Part shown: positions 38,289 to 48,979 of the stretch, piece by piece
How the letters are laid out: the number at the start of each line of letters is the position of its first letter
Numbering within the stretch: the stretch's first letter is position 1
DNA from: Serratia proteamaculans
GTDB lineage: Bacteria > Pseudomonadota > Gammaproteobacteria > Enterobacterales > Enterobacteriaceae
Assembly (NCBI RefSeq): GCF_008830365.1
Contig: NZ_WBKI01000002.1
Location: 744,001-808,000 of the forward strand
DNA length: 64,000 bases
Direction: 5' to 3'
Notes under the pieces: generated by a model
What the model was told of the DNA's origin: nothing
Database searches by the model: none
What the model saw: only the letters and a program-made list of their open reading frames with translations
Made by a program: the position numbers and the translations under genes

Positions 38289-39029
38289 ATGAAACCTGCC
38301 ATATTGATTGTCGATGACGACCCCACTATCTGTGATCTGCTCTGCGACGTGCTCAATGAGCACGTATTTACCGTGCATGCCTGCCACCGGGGCAGCGAGG
38401 CGCTGACACTACTCAACCAGCAGCCGGACATTGCGCTGGTGCTGCTTGATCTGATCCTGCCGGACACCAACGGCCTGCTGGTGTTGCAGCAGATCCACCG
38501 GCTGCGACCGGATCTGCCGGTGGTGATGTTGACCGGCCTGGGCTCCGAGTCCGACGTGGTGGTCGGTCTGGAGATGGGGGCCGACGACTACATCGCCAAA
38601 CCCTTTAACCCACGCGTGGTGGTCGCCCGCGCCAAGGCGGTATTACGTCGTACCGGTGCGTTGGCGCTGGAACCGGCCGCCGCCGGTCACAACAAACCCG
38701 AAGGCTGGCAGTTTAACGGCTGGTGCCTGGATACTGCCCGCTGCACCTTGCACAACCCACAGCGACAACCGGTCGATCTGACCCAGGGCGAATACGGCCT
38801 GCTGCTGGCGCTGGTGCAACATGCGCGCAAAGTACTGACCCGCGACCGCCTGTTGGAACTAACCCACAGCGAAACGCTGGAGGTGTTCGATCGCACCATC
38901 GACGTGCTGATCATGCGGTTACGACGCAAGATCGAGAGCAATCCACATCAGCCCGAATTGATCCGTACCATTCGCGGGCTGGGCTATGTTTTTGCCGCCG
39001 ACGTCAGCCAACCGGTGGCTGTCGCCTGA
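38289..39029 (+). CDS. OmpR-family response regulator of the sugar island
   Basis: A 246-residue regulator. The receiver shows ILIVDDDPTICD, the acceptor Asp in LVLLDLILPDTNG and lysine in IAKPFNPR; the C-terminal winged helix ends RTIRGLGYVFAAD. No kinase gene is next to it, but the hybrid kinase gene at the opposite end of the island (45304) has no regulator partner, so the two probably form one system that flanks and controls the operon. Its 3' end overlaps the convergent kinase gene by 26 bp. Confidence 0.85.
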   Translation: MKPAILIVDDDPTICDLLCDVLNEHVFTVHACHRGSEALTLLNQQPDIALVLLDLILPDTNGLLVLQQIHRLRPDLPVVMLTGLGSESDVVVGLEMGADDYIAKPFNPRVVVARAKAVLRRTGALALEPAAAGHNKPEGWQFNGWCLDTARCTLHNPQRQPVDLTQGEYGLLLALVQHARKVLTRDRLLELTHSETLEVFDRTIDVLIMRLRRKIESNPHQPELIRTIRGLGYVFAADVSQPVAVA

Positions 39030-40017
39030 TATAACCCTGCAGTTCCGGCAAGGATCGTGCGCCATCGATCGCGTTGGCGTACAGTAAATTGAACCGCGCA
39101 CAGGCATGTGCCAACTGCAATGTCTCTACCAGTGGCCAGTCTTCATGGCTGGCATACAACACACCGGCGCAGAAAGCATCCCCGGCGCCGACGCTGCCGA
39201 CAATTTCGCTTTCACTCACACGCCAAGACGGCTGCCAGCGCGCCTCTCCCCCTTGCTCGACGCCGTATGCGCCTTCCGGGCAGTGGATCACCACCCGCCG
39301 CCGCACACCGGCCTGCAATAACTGTTCTGCCGCCTCGGCCATCAACTGCGGCTGCACCTCACCATTAGCCGCACGCAATGCCAGCCCGGTAAACTCACCG
39401 GCCTCCAGTTCGTTGATCACCAGATAATCCAGCCAGCGCAGTGCCGGTAACACCAACGGGCGATAGCGTGGATCCCCCTGGCGCGATACCAGATCCAATG
39501 AAGTCTGGTAACCGCGCTGCTGCATCTGTGCCAGCAGGCGGGCGCTGCGAGTGCCGAATTCCTCATCCGGACGATCCAGGCTGTCAAGCAGCAGCAGATA
39601 ACCCAGATGGAAAATTTTATGCTCGCTGTCCAGTCCGTCAAAATCGGCCAGATCCAGACACCGATTGGCACCCGGTGCGTGAAAGAACGTCCGTTGCCCG
39701 CCCGGCTCGGTCATCACCTGCGACATGGCAGTCATTGCCGTTTCGCTGCGCCGCACCAGGTCACTGTCGACCTGATGCTGCGCCAACATCTGCAGGATGT
39801 AGTCACCATCCGCATCGCAGCCGATCAACCCGAGCGCCGCCAGTGGCAACCCGGCCTCCATGCGTGCCAGCGTCAGCAGCACATTCAGTGGGGCACCGCC
39901 GGTGGCGCGTTGGCTGTATTCAATCTCCACCAACCAGCCCGGCTGCGGCCAGTGAGCAATTTGATGCACATGATCCACCAGCATATTGCCGGCTGAAACA
40001 ATGCCACGCCGGCTCAT
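39004..40017 (-). CDS. PfkB-family sugar kinase
   Basis: A 337-residue ribokinase-type kinase. The N-terminal substrate-binding start (GIVSAGNMLVDHVHQIAHWP), the glycine pair in ATGGAPLNVLLTLARM and the C-terminal catalytic motif GSVGAGDAFCAGVL are present. The ATG overlaps the aldolase stop as ATGA. From context it should phosphorylate the ketose made by the isomerase, probably at C1 so that the aldolase can split it; this is inference. Last gene of the six-gene operon. Confidence 0.88.
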   Translation of the reverse strand: MSRRGIVSAGNMLVDHVHQIAHWPQPGWLVEIEYSQRATGGAPLNVLLTLARMEAGLPLAALGLIGCDADGDYILQMLAQHQVDSDLVRRSETAMTAMSQVMTEPGGQRTFFHAPGANRCLDLADFDGLDSEHKIFHLGYLLLLDSLDRPDEEFGTRSARLLAQMQQRGYQTSLDLVSRQGDPRYRPLVLPALRWLDYLVINELEAGEFTGLALRAANGEVQPQLMAEAAEQLLQAGVRRRVVIHCPEGAYGVEQGGEARWQPSWRVSESEIVGSVGAGDAFCAGVLYASHEDWPLVETLQLAHACARFNLLYANAIDGARSLPELQGYIRRQPPVG

Positions 40018-40877
40018 CACAACCGTCCGGCGCTGCCGAAAATATGCATCTGCTGCTGCACCACTTCGCTGATCGACTGCTCCACCGCCAGCAGCACTTC
40101 GGCAAATTCATCGTAAATCGCGTGGCGTTGCGTGATCCGCTGTTCAACCGCCCCCAGCGCTGCCTGCGACATGCCGGTATAGAAGTTGATTTTGTGAATG
40201 CCCAGGCCGATCGCGCGTTTGAAATCGGCATCGCTGATGCCGGAACCGCCGTGCAGCACCAGCGGGATACCGGCCTGCTGCTGGATCGCCGCCAGCCGCT
40301 CAAAATCAAGCTTCGGCTCGCCTTTGTATTTGCCATGCGCATTGCCAATCGCCACCGCCAGCGCATCAATGCCGGTCAATTCGACAAACTCGCGCGCCCG
40401 CTGCGGATCGGTAAATTTGTTGCTGTCCGCCTCGCCGTACAGCGCGCCGCCTTCGTCACCGCCGACCGCACCCAGCTCAGCCTCAACCGATACGCCGACC
40501 GCGTGACACATCCGTACCACTTCCTGCGTCTGACGCACGTTCTCTTCGTAGCTCAGGCCGGAACCGTCGAACATCACCGAGCTGAATCCCAGCCGCAGCG
40601 CCTGCACCACCGCCTCGAAATGCAGACCGTGATCCAGATTCAACACCACCGGGATATCGTGCTGCGCCACTTCGCTTTTAATCGCCGCCACCAGGGACTC
40701 CAGCGAGACGTACTTAAAGTGTACTTCGGCAATATTGATAATAAACGGCGATCGCGCGGCCTGCGCCGCAGCGAACAACGCACGCAGGAAATGGCTGTCG
40801 AGCACGTTAAATGCGCCCAGCGCATAGCCGTGTTGGCGAGCCTGCGCCAACCCCTGCGCCAATGAAATCAATGCCAT
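40017..40877 (-). CDS. Class II ketose-bisphosphate aldolase-like enzyme
   Basis: A 286-residue zinc aldolase of the fructose-/tagatose-bisphosphate type. Typical elements are LNLDHGLHFE (catalytic Asp and zinc His), SVMFDGSGLSYEENV, EAELGAVGG, AIGNAHGKYKGEPKL and LHGGSGISD. The usual substrate yields dihydroxyacetone phosphate plus an aldehyde. With a lyxose isomerase and kinase next to it, a ketose-1-phosphate such as xylulose-1-phosphate or fructose-1-phosphate is a likely substrate (inference). Confidence 0.88.
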   Translation of the reverse strand: MALISLAQGLAQARQHGYALGAFNVLDSHFLRALFAAAQAARSPFIINIAEVHFKYVSLESLVAAIKSEVAQHDIPVVLNLDHGLHFEAVVQALRLGFSSVMFDGSGLSYEENVRQTQEVVRMCHAVGVSVEAELGAVGGDEGGALYGEADSNKFTDPQRAREFVELTGIDALAVAIGNAHGKYKGEPKLDFERLAAIQQQAGIPLVLHGGSGISDADFKRAIGLGIHKINFYTGMSQAALGAVEQRITQRHAIYDEFAEVLLAVEQSISEVVQQQMHIFGSAGRL

Positions 40878-40888
40878 GCTGGTTCTCC

Positions 40889-41575
40889 TTAAGCGATAAA
40901 GCGCAAATATTCATGACACAGCAACCACTGCGGTGGCTGGTCCTCTTCAATCTGGCTAAAGCGGCTGAGCGGCTGCAGGAAACGGTTGTCGTTATCGTCA
41001 TCGTTTACCGTCGAGACTTCCCCTACCAAAACGTCTCCGAAGCCCTCTTCGCCCCAAAAACTGTGATAGATAGCCGGCGTGAGACAAATGCTTTCTCCCG
41101 GCGCCAGGCGCAGGCGCGAACCGGCGGCGTGGGTCTGGCGACAGCCATCCAGCGTCACGGTCACGGCGGTCTCGGCCAGCCCGTCCCGAGTGTCTGCGTT
41201 GTGCAGTTCAACGATCAGGTTACCGCCGCCACGGTTAATAATGTCTTCCCGTTTACGCCAGTGGAAATGCATTGGCGTCACCTGAGCTTCGCGGCAATGC
41301 ATGATTTTCTCCGCATAGCCTTTGGCATAGGGTTTACCGCCAGGTGAACCGTTGCGCAGGGTAAACAGCGTTAGCCCCTTGCGGGCGAAATCATCATCGC
41401 CAAATGCCGTGACGTCCCACCCCAGTTTCAGGTCAAACACTTCCTGCCAAGGCTGGCGATCGAGCTGCTGCCAGACCGCGGGGCTAAAATGGGCAAACGG
41501 CGGTAGATGGACGTCGAAGCGGGCAAAAAAATGCTGGGTTTGCTGCAGGATTTGGTTCACGGCGGAACGGTTCAT
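40889..41575 (-). CDS. D-lyxose ketol-isomerase (cupin)
   Basis: A 228-residue cupin enzyme. Metal ligands expected for this family are visible as His103, His105 and Glu110 (MHFHWRKRED) and His171 (AIYHSFW). Characterised relatives from Serratia proteamaculans and E. coli O157:H7 convert D-lyxose to D-xylulose and also act on D-mannose. It lies between the importer and aldolase genes and 11 bp before the aldolase start, so it belongs to the same operon and suggests the pathway substrate. Confidence 0.88.
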   Translation of the reverse strand: MNRSAVNQILQQTQHFFARFDVHLPPFAHFSPAVWQQLDRQPWQEVFDLKLGWDVTAFGDDDFARKGLTLFTLRNGSPGGKPYAKGYAEKIMHCREAQVTPMHFHWRKREDIINRGGGNLIVELHNADTRDGLAETAVTVTLDGCRQTHAAGSRLRLAPGESICLTPAIYHSFWGEEGFGDVLVGEVSTVNDDDNDNRFLQPLSRFSQIEEDQPPQWLLCHEYLRFIA

Positions 41576-41635
41576 GGTGCCTCCGGAAGCGATAAGGAAT
41601 GAGGGGCCCGATCGGCAGGCCCCGCCGATAACAGG

Positions 41636-42580
41636 TTATTTCACCGTCCAGCCTTTGTAGCTGCCGATATTGTTTTTATCGATCATGGTTACCGGGATCA
41701 GCACCGGGCCGGTTGGCGCGGGTTTACCCTGCAGAATGTCGTAACCGATCTCGACCGCCTTGGCCGCCATCACCTGAGGATCCTGTGCCGGCGTCGCGAC
41801 AAACAGCGATTTTCCGCCGCGCTTGAGCGCCTCTTCACCGTCCGGCGATCCATCTACGCCAACGATAAAGAATTCGCTGCGCTGTGCCTGTTTGGCGGCC
41901 AGATCGGCACCGATCGCCGTAGGATCGTTAATCGCGAACACCCCGTCGATCTTCGGATTGGCCGCCAACAGTGCGGTCATGATCTCCAGCCCGCCTTCAC
42001 GGCTGCCCTTGGCGTTTTGGTTATAAGACAGCAGTTTGATCTCCGGGTGTTTCTTCAGCTCGGTCATGCAGCCTTCTACCCGGTTTTGCACAGCAGACAC
42101 CGGTGGCCCGTTGATGATCACCACGTTGCCTTTCTCTTTCAGACGATCGCTGATGTATTTACAGGCCATCGCCCCGGCCTGGGTGTTGTCCGAGGTGATA
42201 GTCGCATCGGCCCCTTCGGCCGCCACGTCAACCGCCACCACCACGATACCGGCATCCTTGGCCCGTTTTACCGCCGGGCCAATGCCCTTGGAGTCTGCGG
42301 CATTCAGGATGATCATATCGACCTTGGCAGCGATAAAGTTGTCGATCTGCGCCACCTGCTGGCCAAGATCGTAACCGCTCGACACCAGCGTCACGTTGAC
42401 CTTGTCGCCGGCCAACTCACGCGCTTTCATTTCTGCACCCTTGGTGATCTGGACAAAGAAAGGGTTGGCCAAATCGCCTACCGTCACCCCAATCGATTTC
42501 AACTCTTTTGCCTGCACCAACGAGGCACTGCCGAGCGCAGCGGTAACCAGTAAAGCGGTAATCAATGGCTTGAAACGCAT
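41636..42580 (-). CDS. Sugar-binding periplasmic protein (RbsB type)
   Basis: A 314-residue substrate-binding protein of the ribose/xylose class (peripla_BP_4). The signal peptide is MRFKPLITALLVTAALGSASLVQA. Family segments SIGVTVGDLANPFFVQITKGAE and [18 protein letters not shown], with VGVDGSPDGEEAL, are clear. It delivers sugar to the permease-ATPase pair encoded just upstream in the operon. The exact sugar cannot be read from sequence. Confidence 0.92.
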   Translation of the reverse strand: MRFKPLITALLVTAALGSASLVQAKELKSIGVTVGDLANPFFVQITKGAEMKARELAGDKVNVTLVSSGYDLGQQVAQIDNFIAAKVDMIILNAADSKGIGPAVKRAKDAGIVVVAVDVAAEGADATITSDNTQAGAMACKYISDRLKEKGNVVIINGPPVSAVQNRVEGCMTELKKHPEIKLLSYNQNAKGSREGGLEIMTALLAANPKIDGVFAINDPTAIGADLAAKQAQRSEFFIVGVDGSPDGEEALKRGGKSLFVATPAQDPQVMAAKAVEIGYDILQGKPAPTGPVLIPVTMIDKNNIGSYKGWTVK

Positions 42581-42623
42581 AGTGTTTTCCTCATTATTAT
42601 CCGGATATTTTGAAGGTCTGCGA

Positions 42624-43649
42624 TTAATGCTGGTAATTGCGGGTGCGGTACTTATCTATCAGTACAGCTATGATGATCACCGCCCCTTTGATCACCAATT
42701 GCCAGAAGTATGAGACGCCCATCAGCGTCATGCCGTTGTTCAGGGTGGCGATAATCAGCGCCCCCACTAGCGTGCCGGTAATGGTACCAATGCCGCCGAC
42801 AAAGCTGGTGCCGCCGAGGATCACCGCAGCGATCGCGTCCAACTCATAGCCCATGCCAAGGTTGCCGTTGGCGCTGTACAAGCGTGAGGCACTCATTATC
42901 CCCCCCAACCCTGACAGCAAGCCGCTCATGCCGTAGACGAACAGCAGTACCGCACCGACCTTGATCCCGGTCAGGCGTGCCGCCTGGATGTTGCCACCCA
43001 CCGCGTAGATATGGACGCCCAGGGTAGTGCGGCGCAGGATGAACCAGCACAGCGCGATCACCGCGAAAGCGATAATCACCAGCCAGGGGATCGGCCCCAG
43101 ATAAGAGTTGCCGATCCATTCAAAACTGATATCGGAATTGATGATGGTGGTACCGTCGGCCAGCAAATAAGCCGCACCACGCAGGGCGGTATAGGTCCCT
43201 AGCGTGACAATAAACGGCGGCAGCCCGGCATAGGCCACCAGAAAACCGTTAAACAGGCCCATGCCCAAACCGGCCAGCAGCGCCAGGGGGATCGACAACC
43301 CGGCCAGGCCCGGCATCAGTGAGACCGCCATCGCCACCACCGCGGTGGTACCCAGCATCGAGCCCACCGAGAGATCGATACCGCCGGTCAGGATGATGAA
43401 GGTCATGCCCGCCGCCAATACGATGTTAATCGACGCCTGCCGGGCAATATTCAGCAGGTTGGCGTCGGTAAAGAAATTTGGCGCGACAAAGCCGAAAACC
43501 GCGACGATCAGGATCAAGATCGGCAAGATCCCGACGGTTTGCATCATATCGCCCAAAAATGCCCGTTTCAGTGTCGGATTTTTTGCGGCCGGTGGCAGCG
43601 GATTTGAAGTCATGACAGGCTCCTTGAGCGTAGGGATAGAATTATTCAT
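42624..43649 (-). CDS. Sugar ABC transporter permease (RbsC type)
   Basis: A 341-residue membrane permease with about ten helices and the family segments [19 protein letters not shown] and [21 protein letters not shown]. The ATG at 43649 overlaps the ATPase stop by 8 bp and has GGAGG upstream. A second ATG at 43613, [19 protein letters not shown], has AAGGAG at ideal distance and may be the real start. Confidence 0.92.
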   Translation of the reverse strand: MNNSIPTLKEPVMTSNPLPPAAKNPTLKRAFLGDMMQTVGILPILILIVAVFGFVAPNFFTDANLLNIARQASINIVLAAGMTFIILTGGIDLSVGSMLGTTAVVAMAVSLMPGLAGLSIPLALLAGLGMGLFNGFLVAYAGLPPFIVTLGTYTALRGAAYLLADGTTIINSDISFEWIGNSYLGPIPWLVIIAFAVIALCWFILRRTTLGVHIYAVGGNIQAARLTGIKVGAVLLFVYGMSGLLSGLGGIMSASRLYSANGNLGMGYELDAIAAVILGGTSFVGGIGTITGTLVGALIIATLNNGMTLMGVSYFWQLVIKGAVIIIAVLIDKYRTRNYQH

Positions 43650-45162
43650 GGCTGGCCGCCTCCAGGACAGGTTCGACGCCGGTGGCCAGCGTCATAATGC
43701 TTTCCTGACTGATCTCGCCGCCGCTCAGCTCCCCGGCAATGCTGCCTTCGTGCATCACGTAGACCCGGTCACTCATGCCGACCACCTCGGGCAGTTCACT
43801 AGATATCATCAGGATCGCCACGCCCTGCTGCGCCATCTGGCTCATAATGCGGTAAATTTCGCTTTTAGCGCCGACGTCAACGCCGCGTGTCGGTTCATCG
43901 AGGATCAGAATTCGCGGGCCGATCGCCACCCAGCGTGAAATAAGCAGCTTTTGCTGGTTGCCGCCGGACAGCCCACCGGCCCGTACCTGAGCATGCGGCA
44001 CGCGGATATTCAGCAGGCCGATGGCATCGCTGGAAATACGCTGTGCCTTACGGCGATTAAGCAGGCCATAGCGCCCGTCGCGCTCCAGCGTCGCCATAAC
44101 GATATTTTCATGCGCCGCCAGATCGAGGAACAAGCCCTGCTCCTTGCGATTTTCGGTGAGAAAACCGATGCCCAGCGCAATGGCGTCGCGCGGTGAATGG
44201 ATATTGGCCGGTTTGCCGTCAATTTCGACCGTACCGCCGCTGTACTTGCGCACGCCGAAAATCAACTGCGCCAGTTCGGAACGGCCCGCGCCTACCAGCC
44301 CGGCAAGACCGACGATCTCTCCGGCACGGACCTGCAGGCTGACCGGTTTCACTTTCTTGCCGTCGGTCAGTCCGTGTAGCGTCAGGCGCGGCTCACCCAC
44401 GGCAATACCCTGTTCCTTGTTGAACAAATCGCTCAATGGACGGCCCACCATCATGCGCACCAATTCGCTGGCAGACAGTTTGTCGCGCATCAGGCTACCG
44501 ACGTACTGGCCGTCGCGCAGCACGCTAACGCGATCCGACAGCTCATACACTTCCGCCATGCGGTGGCTGATGTAAATGATCGCCATCCCCTCATCGCGCA
44601 GACGTTTGATCAACTCAAACAGCCGATGTGTCTCACGCGAAGAGAGTGCCGCCGTCGGTTCGTCCATCACCAGAATACGGCTGTTGCGGTGCAGTGCGCG
44701 GGCGATTTCCACCTGCTGCTGTTCGGCGATGGTTAATTTCATCACCCGATCGCCGGCGCTGAACTGCGCGCCCAAACGATCGATCACCTTCTGTGCTTCC
44801 AGCAACATCTGCTGGCGCTTCACCAGGCCACCGCGCTGGATCTCGCTGCCCAGAAAAATGTTTTCCGCCACCGTCAGATTCGGCGCCAGATTCATTTCCT
44901 GATAAATCAGCGTGATGCCTGCTGCCAGGGCATCTTTTGGCCCTTTAATGGCAAACGGCTGCCCATCGATAAAAATTTCCCCGCTGCTGGCGATATAAGC
45001 GCCGGCCAATATTTTCATTAACGTGCTTTTACCCGCGCCGTTTTCACCCATCAGCGCGTGGATCTCACCGCTATAAACCGTCAGGTTGACGCCCTTCAGC
45101 GCATAGAACTGACCAAAACTCTTGGCGATGTTGTGCATTTCCAGTATCGGGGTTGCGCTCAT
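43642..45162 (-). CDS. Sugar ABC transporter ATPase (RbsA type, two ATPase domains)
   Basis: A 506-residue protein with two fused ATP-binding domains. The first has Walker [15 protein letters not shown] and Walker [12 protein letters not shown]; the second keeps [14 protein letters not shown] and [12 protein letters not shown] but, as is usual in this family, a degenerate Walker A ([16 protein letters not shown]). The ATG at 45162 is chosen because GAGG lies 7 bp upstream; an ATG six bases earlier is too close. First gene of the operon. Confidence 0.93.
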   Translation of the reverse strand: MSATPILEMHNIAKSFGQFYALKGVNLTVYSGEIHALMGENGAGKSTLMKILAGAYIASSGEIFIDGQPFAIKGPKDALAAGITLIYQEMNLAPNLTVAENIFLGSEIQRGGLVKRQQMLLEAQKVIDRLGAQFSAGDRVMKLTIAEQQQVEIARALHRNSRILVMDEPTAALSSRETHRLFELIKRLRDEGMAIIYISHRMAEVYELSDRVSVLRDGQYVGSLMRDKLSASELVRMMVGRPLSDLFNKEQGIAVGEPRLTLHGLTDGKKVKPVSLQVRAGEIVGLAGLVGAGRSELAQLIFGVRKYSGGTVEIDGKPANIHSPRDAIALGIGFLTENRKEQGLFLDLAAHENIVMATLERDGRYGLLNRRKAQRISSDAIGLLNIRVPHAQVRAGGLSGGNQQKLLISRWVAIGPRILILDEPTRGVDVGAKSEIYRIMSQMAQQGVAILMISSELPEVVGMSDRVYVMHEGSIAGELSGGEISQESIMTLATGVEPVLEAASHE

Positions 45163-45303
45163 CGTCATACCTCAGGTTGCGGTTCGGATTGAGTGCAGTT
45201 AACCACGCATAAATAAATGCAAAATGTCAGCGGCCGTTCATCTTTGTCATATTGTTAATGGAACGAGGATTTATACTGCGAACAGTCAGTTACGGGGGAT
45301 ACG
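45163..45303. promoter_or_regulatory. Divergent promoter region of sugar operon and hybrid kinase
   Basis: A 141-bp region between the ATPase gene and the hybrid kinase gene. It must contain both promoters. I see TATACT at 45272-45277 as a possible -10 for the kinase gene, without a good -35 at normal distance. TGCAGTTAACCA at 45194-45205 resembles a sequence upstream of the response regulator. Confidence 0.35.
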
Positions 45304-47916
45304 ATGCGCAGACTGCCTTTCCTTGCCGGTGCACGTGGGCGCCTGCTGATGTTCAACCTGCTGGTGGTGGCGGTGACGCTGATGGTCAGCGGCGTGGCGA
45401 TCGTCGGTTTTAACCATGCGGGCAAGCTGCAGGAACAGGTGCAGGCGCAGACACTGAAAGAGATGAACGGCAGCATGGCGCTGAGCCGGGATACTTCGAA
45501 CGTGGCGACCGCCGCCATCCGGCTTTCGCAGGTGGTGGGCGCGCTGGAGTACCAGAGCGAATCGGCCCGCCTGAAGCAGACCCAGTTAGCACTGCAGGCC
45601 TCGCTCAGCCGACTGGCGGACGCTCCGTTGGCACACAGCGAGCCGGAACTAGTCCAGCGCATCATCAGCCGCAGCAACGCGCTGGAAACCAGCGTGACCC
45701 GCATGCTGGATCTCGGTCACGCACGGCATCTGCAACGCAATATTCTGCTCAGTGGGCTATATCAGGCTCAGAGCACGCTGCGGCATATCGCCAGCCTCAA
45801 TCAGCGTAATAACCTGAACCAGCCTCCGCTGCCGCTGCTAAGCCAGATTGACCGACTGCTGGCGATCGCCATTCAAACCCCAACGCCCAAGGCCGCCGCC
45901 CAACAGCTCGACAGCGTGATGGCCTACTGGCCGCAGCGCAGCCCGGATGCCTTGGTCGACGAGAAAATGCGCCAGTTTCGCGACAGTGAGCAGCGCCTGC
46001 TGCCCGAAACGCTGGAGCTGGAGCAAAGCGATCTGGCGCTGGCCTATTACACCTACCATATCAAAGCCCTGGTGGCGATGCTCAACGACGACATCAACCT
46101 TTACGTACAGAAGGTGGCGGACGAGTCAGAGCTGCGCACCCACCAAACGCATCGTGAGCTCAGCTCCATCAGCTGGTTTATCGGCCTGTTCGCACTGTTG
46201 GCGCTGGTGATTACCGGCTTCGCCGGGCTGTATATCTACCGCAATCTCGGTTCGAACCTGACGGCAATCGCCGGTGCCATGACGCGGTTGGCGCGCGGTG
46301 AACGTGACGTCAGCGTACCGGCGTTGCAACGGCGTGACGAACTGGGCGAATTGGCGCGGGCATTCAACGTCTTTGCGCGCAACACCGCTTCGCTGGAACA
46401 GACCTCCCGCCTGCTGAAAGAGAAAAGCACCCAACTTGAAACCACCTTTCTGGCGATGCGCGACGGCTTTGCGCTGTTCGATAACGACGGCCAATTGGTG
46501 GTGTGGAACCCGCAGTATCCGTTGTTGCTGGGACTCAACGAACACCAGTTACACCGTGGTCAGCACTACCGTGAGTTGCTGCAACACGTGACGCCACCGG
46601 CGGGCCAGCGTTGGGAAGCGGTACTGGCTAACCTGTCCAGCGAACTGCCGCAGCCACAGGAGTTGCGCCTGAGCGATGGCCGCACCGTAGAACTGCGCTT
46701 TAGCCCGGTACCCAATCGCGGCGTAGTCAACGTGGTGCTGGAACGCACCGAGCGCAAGGCGCTGGAAGAGGCGCTGCTGCACAGCCAAAAAATGAAGGCG
46801 GTAGGCCAGCTCACTGGCGGTCTGGCGCATGATTTTAACAACCTGCTGGCGGTGATCATCGGCAGCCTGGAACTGACCACCCAACAGACTCAGGATGCGC
46901 AAACCGAGCAGCGCATCGCCCGCGCGCTGAAGGCCGCCGAACGCGGTGCACAGCTTACCCAACGGTTACTGGCCTTCTCGCGTAAACAGGCACTGCACCC
47001 GCAGGCCGTCACGCTGCAGTCACTGGTGGAGAATCTGCAGGAGCTGCTGCGTCACTCTCTGCCTACCACGCTGTCGCTGACCATTGAGTCCCAGCGGCCC
47101 GGCTGGCCGGCGTGGGTCGATGCCAACCAGTTGGAAAACGCGCTGATCAACCTGGTGGTCAACGCCCGGGATGCCATGGAAGGCCGTAGCGGCGTAGTGA
47201 AGATCCGCATCTACAACCAGCGGGTACAACGCAGCGGCGGCAAAAAGCAGGACATGGTGGCGCTGGAGGTAATCGACACCGGCTGCGGCATGTCGGAAGA
47301 GGTGAAGGCACAGGTGTTCGAGCCCTTCTTCACCACCAAGGCCGTCGGCAGTGGCAGCGGGCTGGGGTTGTCGATGGTGTACGGCTTTGTCCGCCAGTCC
47401 GGTGGTCGGGTGCAGATTGAGACCACTCCGGGCGAAGGTACGCTGGTGCGTCTGCAGCTGCCGCGAGCCCCTACACCGGCCGTCGCGCAAGCGCCAATCC
47501 TGCCGCCCGAGGAAAACGACGGCACCGACAATCTGGTACTGGTGCTGGAAGATGAAAACGACGTGCGTCATACGCTGTGTGAGCATCTGCACCAGCTCGG
47601 CTACCTGACGCTGGACTGCGCGGAGAGCCATGAGGCGCTGGCCCTGCTGCGCCAGACGCCGGATATTGGGGTATTGATCAGCGATCTGATGTTGCCGGGT
47701 GAACTGGATGGCGTGCAGGTGATTGGCCTGGCGCGAGAGATTAATCCGCATATCACCGCGCTGCTGATCAGCGGTCAGGATATACGCCGCCACCACGAAG
47801 ACACACTGCCCAATGTGGAACTGCTACGCAAACCTTTCAGCCAGCGGCAATTGGCACTGGCACTGCAACGGGCACGCCATTCAAACGCGGCCGACGACGC
47901 AATTAGGAGGGAATGA
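45304..47916 (+). CDS. Hybrid sensor histidine kinase of the sugar island
   Basis: An 870-residue protein. Two membrane helices (about residues 14-36 and 288-311) enclose a helical periplasmic sensor domain; then HAMP (to about 365), PAS (about 370-480), HisKA with [12 protein letters not shown] (His near 507), ATPase domain (to about 715) and a C-terminal receiver with [14 protein letters not shown] (Asp near 793). There is no Hpt domain. The layout resembles TorS-like kinases without the final phosphotransfer domain. It probably signals to the regulator encoded at 38289. Confidence 0.88.
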   Translation: MRRLPFLAGARGRLLMFNLLVVAVTLMVSGVAIVGFNHAGKLQEQVQAQTLKEMNGSMALSRDTSNVATAAIRLSQVVGALEYQSESARLKQTQLALQASLSRLADAPLAHSEPELVQRIISRSNALETSVTRMLDLGHARHLQRNILLSGLYQAQSTLRHIASLNQRNNLNQPPLPLLSQIDRLLAIAIQTPTPKAAAQQLDSVMAYWPQRSPDALVDEKMRQFRDSEQRLLPETLELEQSDLALAYYTYHIKALVAMLNDDINLYVQKVADESELRTHQTHRELSSISWFIGLFALLALVITGFAGLYIYRNLGSNLTAIAGAMTRLARGERDVSVPALQRRDELGELARAFNVFARNTASLEQTSRLLKEKSTQLETTFLAMRDGFALFDNDGQLVVWNPQYPLLLGLNEHQLHRGQHYRELLQHVTPPAGQRWEAVLANLSSELPQPQELRLSDGRTVELRFSPVPNRGVVNVVLERTERKALEEALLHSQKMKAVGQLTGGLAHDFNNLLAVIIGSLELTTQQTQDAQTEQRIARALKAAERGAQLTQRLLAFSRKQALHPQAVTLQSLVENLQELLRHSLPTTLSLTIESQRPGWPAWVDANQLENALINLVVNARDAMEGRSGVVKIRIYNQRVQRSGGKKQDMVALEVIDTGCGMSEEVKAQVFEPFFTTKAVGSGSGLGLSMVYGFVRQSGGRVQIETTPGEGTLVRLQLPRAPTPAVAQAPILPPEENDGTDNLVLVLEDENDVRHTLCEHLHQLGYLTLDCAESHEALALLRQTPDIGVLISDLMLPGELDGVQVIGLAREINPHITALLISGQDIRRHHEDTLPNVELLRKPFSQRQLALALQRARHSNAADDAIRRE

Positions 47917-48004
47917 GGCGATTTTTCGCCTCTGATTCGTTATTATGCCGCCCTGCTTTTGATGAATCAGCGTGCCAGACGCACGCCCAGCCAGGGATAA
48001 CATT

Positions 48005-48916
48005 ATGCTGTGGTTTAAGAATTTGATGGTTTACCGTTTGAGCCGCGAAGTGGCGTTAAACGCGGATGAAATGGAAAAACAGCTCAGCGCTTTTGCTTTC
48101 ACCCCGTGCGGCAGCCAGGACATGGCGAAAACCGGCTGGGTTTCCCCGATGGGCTCACACAGCGAGTCACTGACGCATGCGGTTAACGGCCAGATCGTTA
48201 TCTGCGCGCGCAAGGAAGAAAAAATCCTGCCGTCGCCGGTCATCAAACAAGAGTTGCAGGCCAAGATTGAACGCCTGGAAGGCGAACAACACCGCAAGCT
48301 GAAGAAAACCGAGAAAGATGCGCTGAAAGATGAAGTGCTGCACAGCCTGTTGCCACGCGCCTTCAGCCGCTTTAACCAGACCTTTATGTGGATCGACACG
48401 GTTAACGATCTGATCATGGTTGATGCCGCCAGCGCCAAACGCGCGGAAGACACTCTGGCGCTGCTGCGCAAAAGCCTGGGTTCACTGCCGGTAGTACCCT
48501 TGACCATGGAAAGCCCAATCGAACTGACGCTGACCGAATGGGTGCGTTCCGGCGAACTGCCGGCCGGATTTATCATTCAGGACGAAGCGGAGTTGAAAGC
48601 AATTCTGGAAGACGGCGGCGTGATCCGCTGCAAAAAACAGAACCTGATCAGCGATGAGATTGCGGTGCATATCGAAGCCGGCAAGCTGGTGACCAAGTTG
48701 GCAGTGGACTGGCAAGAGCGTATTCAGCTGGTGCTGGCAGACGACGGCTCACTGAAGCGTTTGAAATTTGCCGATACGCTGCGTGAACAGAATGACGATA
48801 TCGATCGTGACGACTTCGCCCAGCGTTTTGACGCCGACTTTATCCTGATGACCAGCGAACTGGCGGCGTTAATCAAGAACACCATCGAAGCCCTGGGTGG
48901 CGAAGCCCAACGTTAA
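48005..48916 (+). CDS. rdgC: Recombination-associated protein RdgC
   Basis: A 303-residue ring-shaped DNA-binding protein that limits RecA activity. The start [20 protein letters not shown] and total length equal E. coli RdgC; the frame is open 11 codons upstream without homology. In E. coli rdgC is next to mak, so the genes between 38.2 and 47.9 kb are extra here. Confidence 0.96.
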   Translation: MLWFKNLMVYRLSREVALNADEMEKQLSAFAFTPCGSQDMAKTGWVSPMGSHSESLTHAVNGQIVICARKEEKILPSPVIKQELQAKIERLEGEQHRKLKKTEKDALKDEVLHSLLPRAFSRFNQTFMWIDTVNDLIMVDAASAKRAEDTLALLRKSLGSLPVVPLTMESPIELTLTEWVRSGELPAGFIIQDEAELKAILEDGGVIRCKKQNLISDEIAVHIEAGKLVTKLAVDWQERIQLVLADDGSLKRLKFADTLREQNDDIDRDDFAQRFDADFILMTSELAALIKNTIEALGGEAQR

Positions 48917-48934
48917 TCCTGCCTGAAAATACCA

Positions 48935-48956
48935 AGGGCTCTGCATGCAGAGCCCT
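48935..48956. terminator. Perfect palindrome between rdgC and ppnP
   Basis: A perfect 22-bp palindrome (AGGGCTCTGCA and its complement) 18 bp after rdgC, in the gap to the convergent ppnP. Flanks are not rich in T, so it is a likely but not certain bidirectional terminator. Confidence 0.6.
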
Positions 48957-48979
48957 GATTTCTCACCGAAGGGTGAAAA

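Noticed and set aside
39441-40865. Open frame of 474 codons opposite the kinase and aldolase genes
   Set aside because: Runs across two well-supported genes on the other strand and has no recognisable domain.
47914-47932. Terminator after the hybrid kinase gene
   Set aside because: A GAGGCGA / TCGCCTC hairpin overlaps the stop codon but no T-run follows, so I did not list it.
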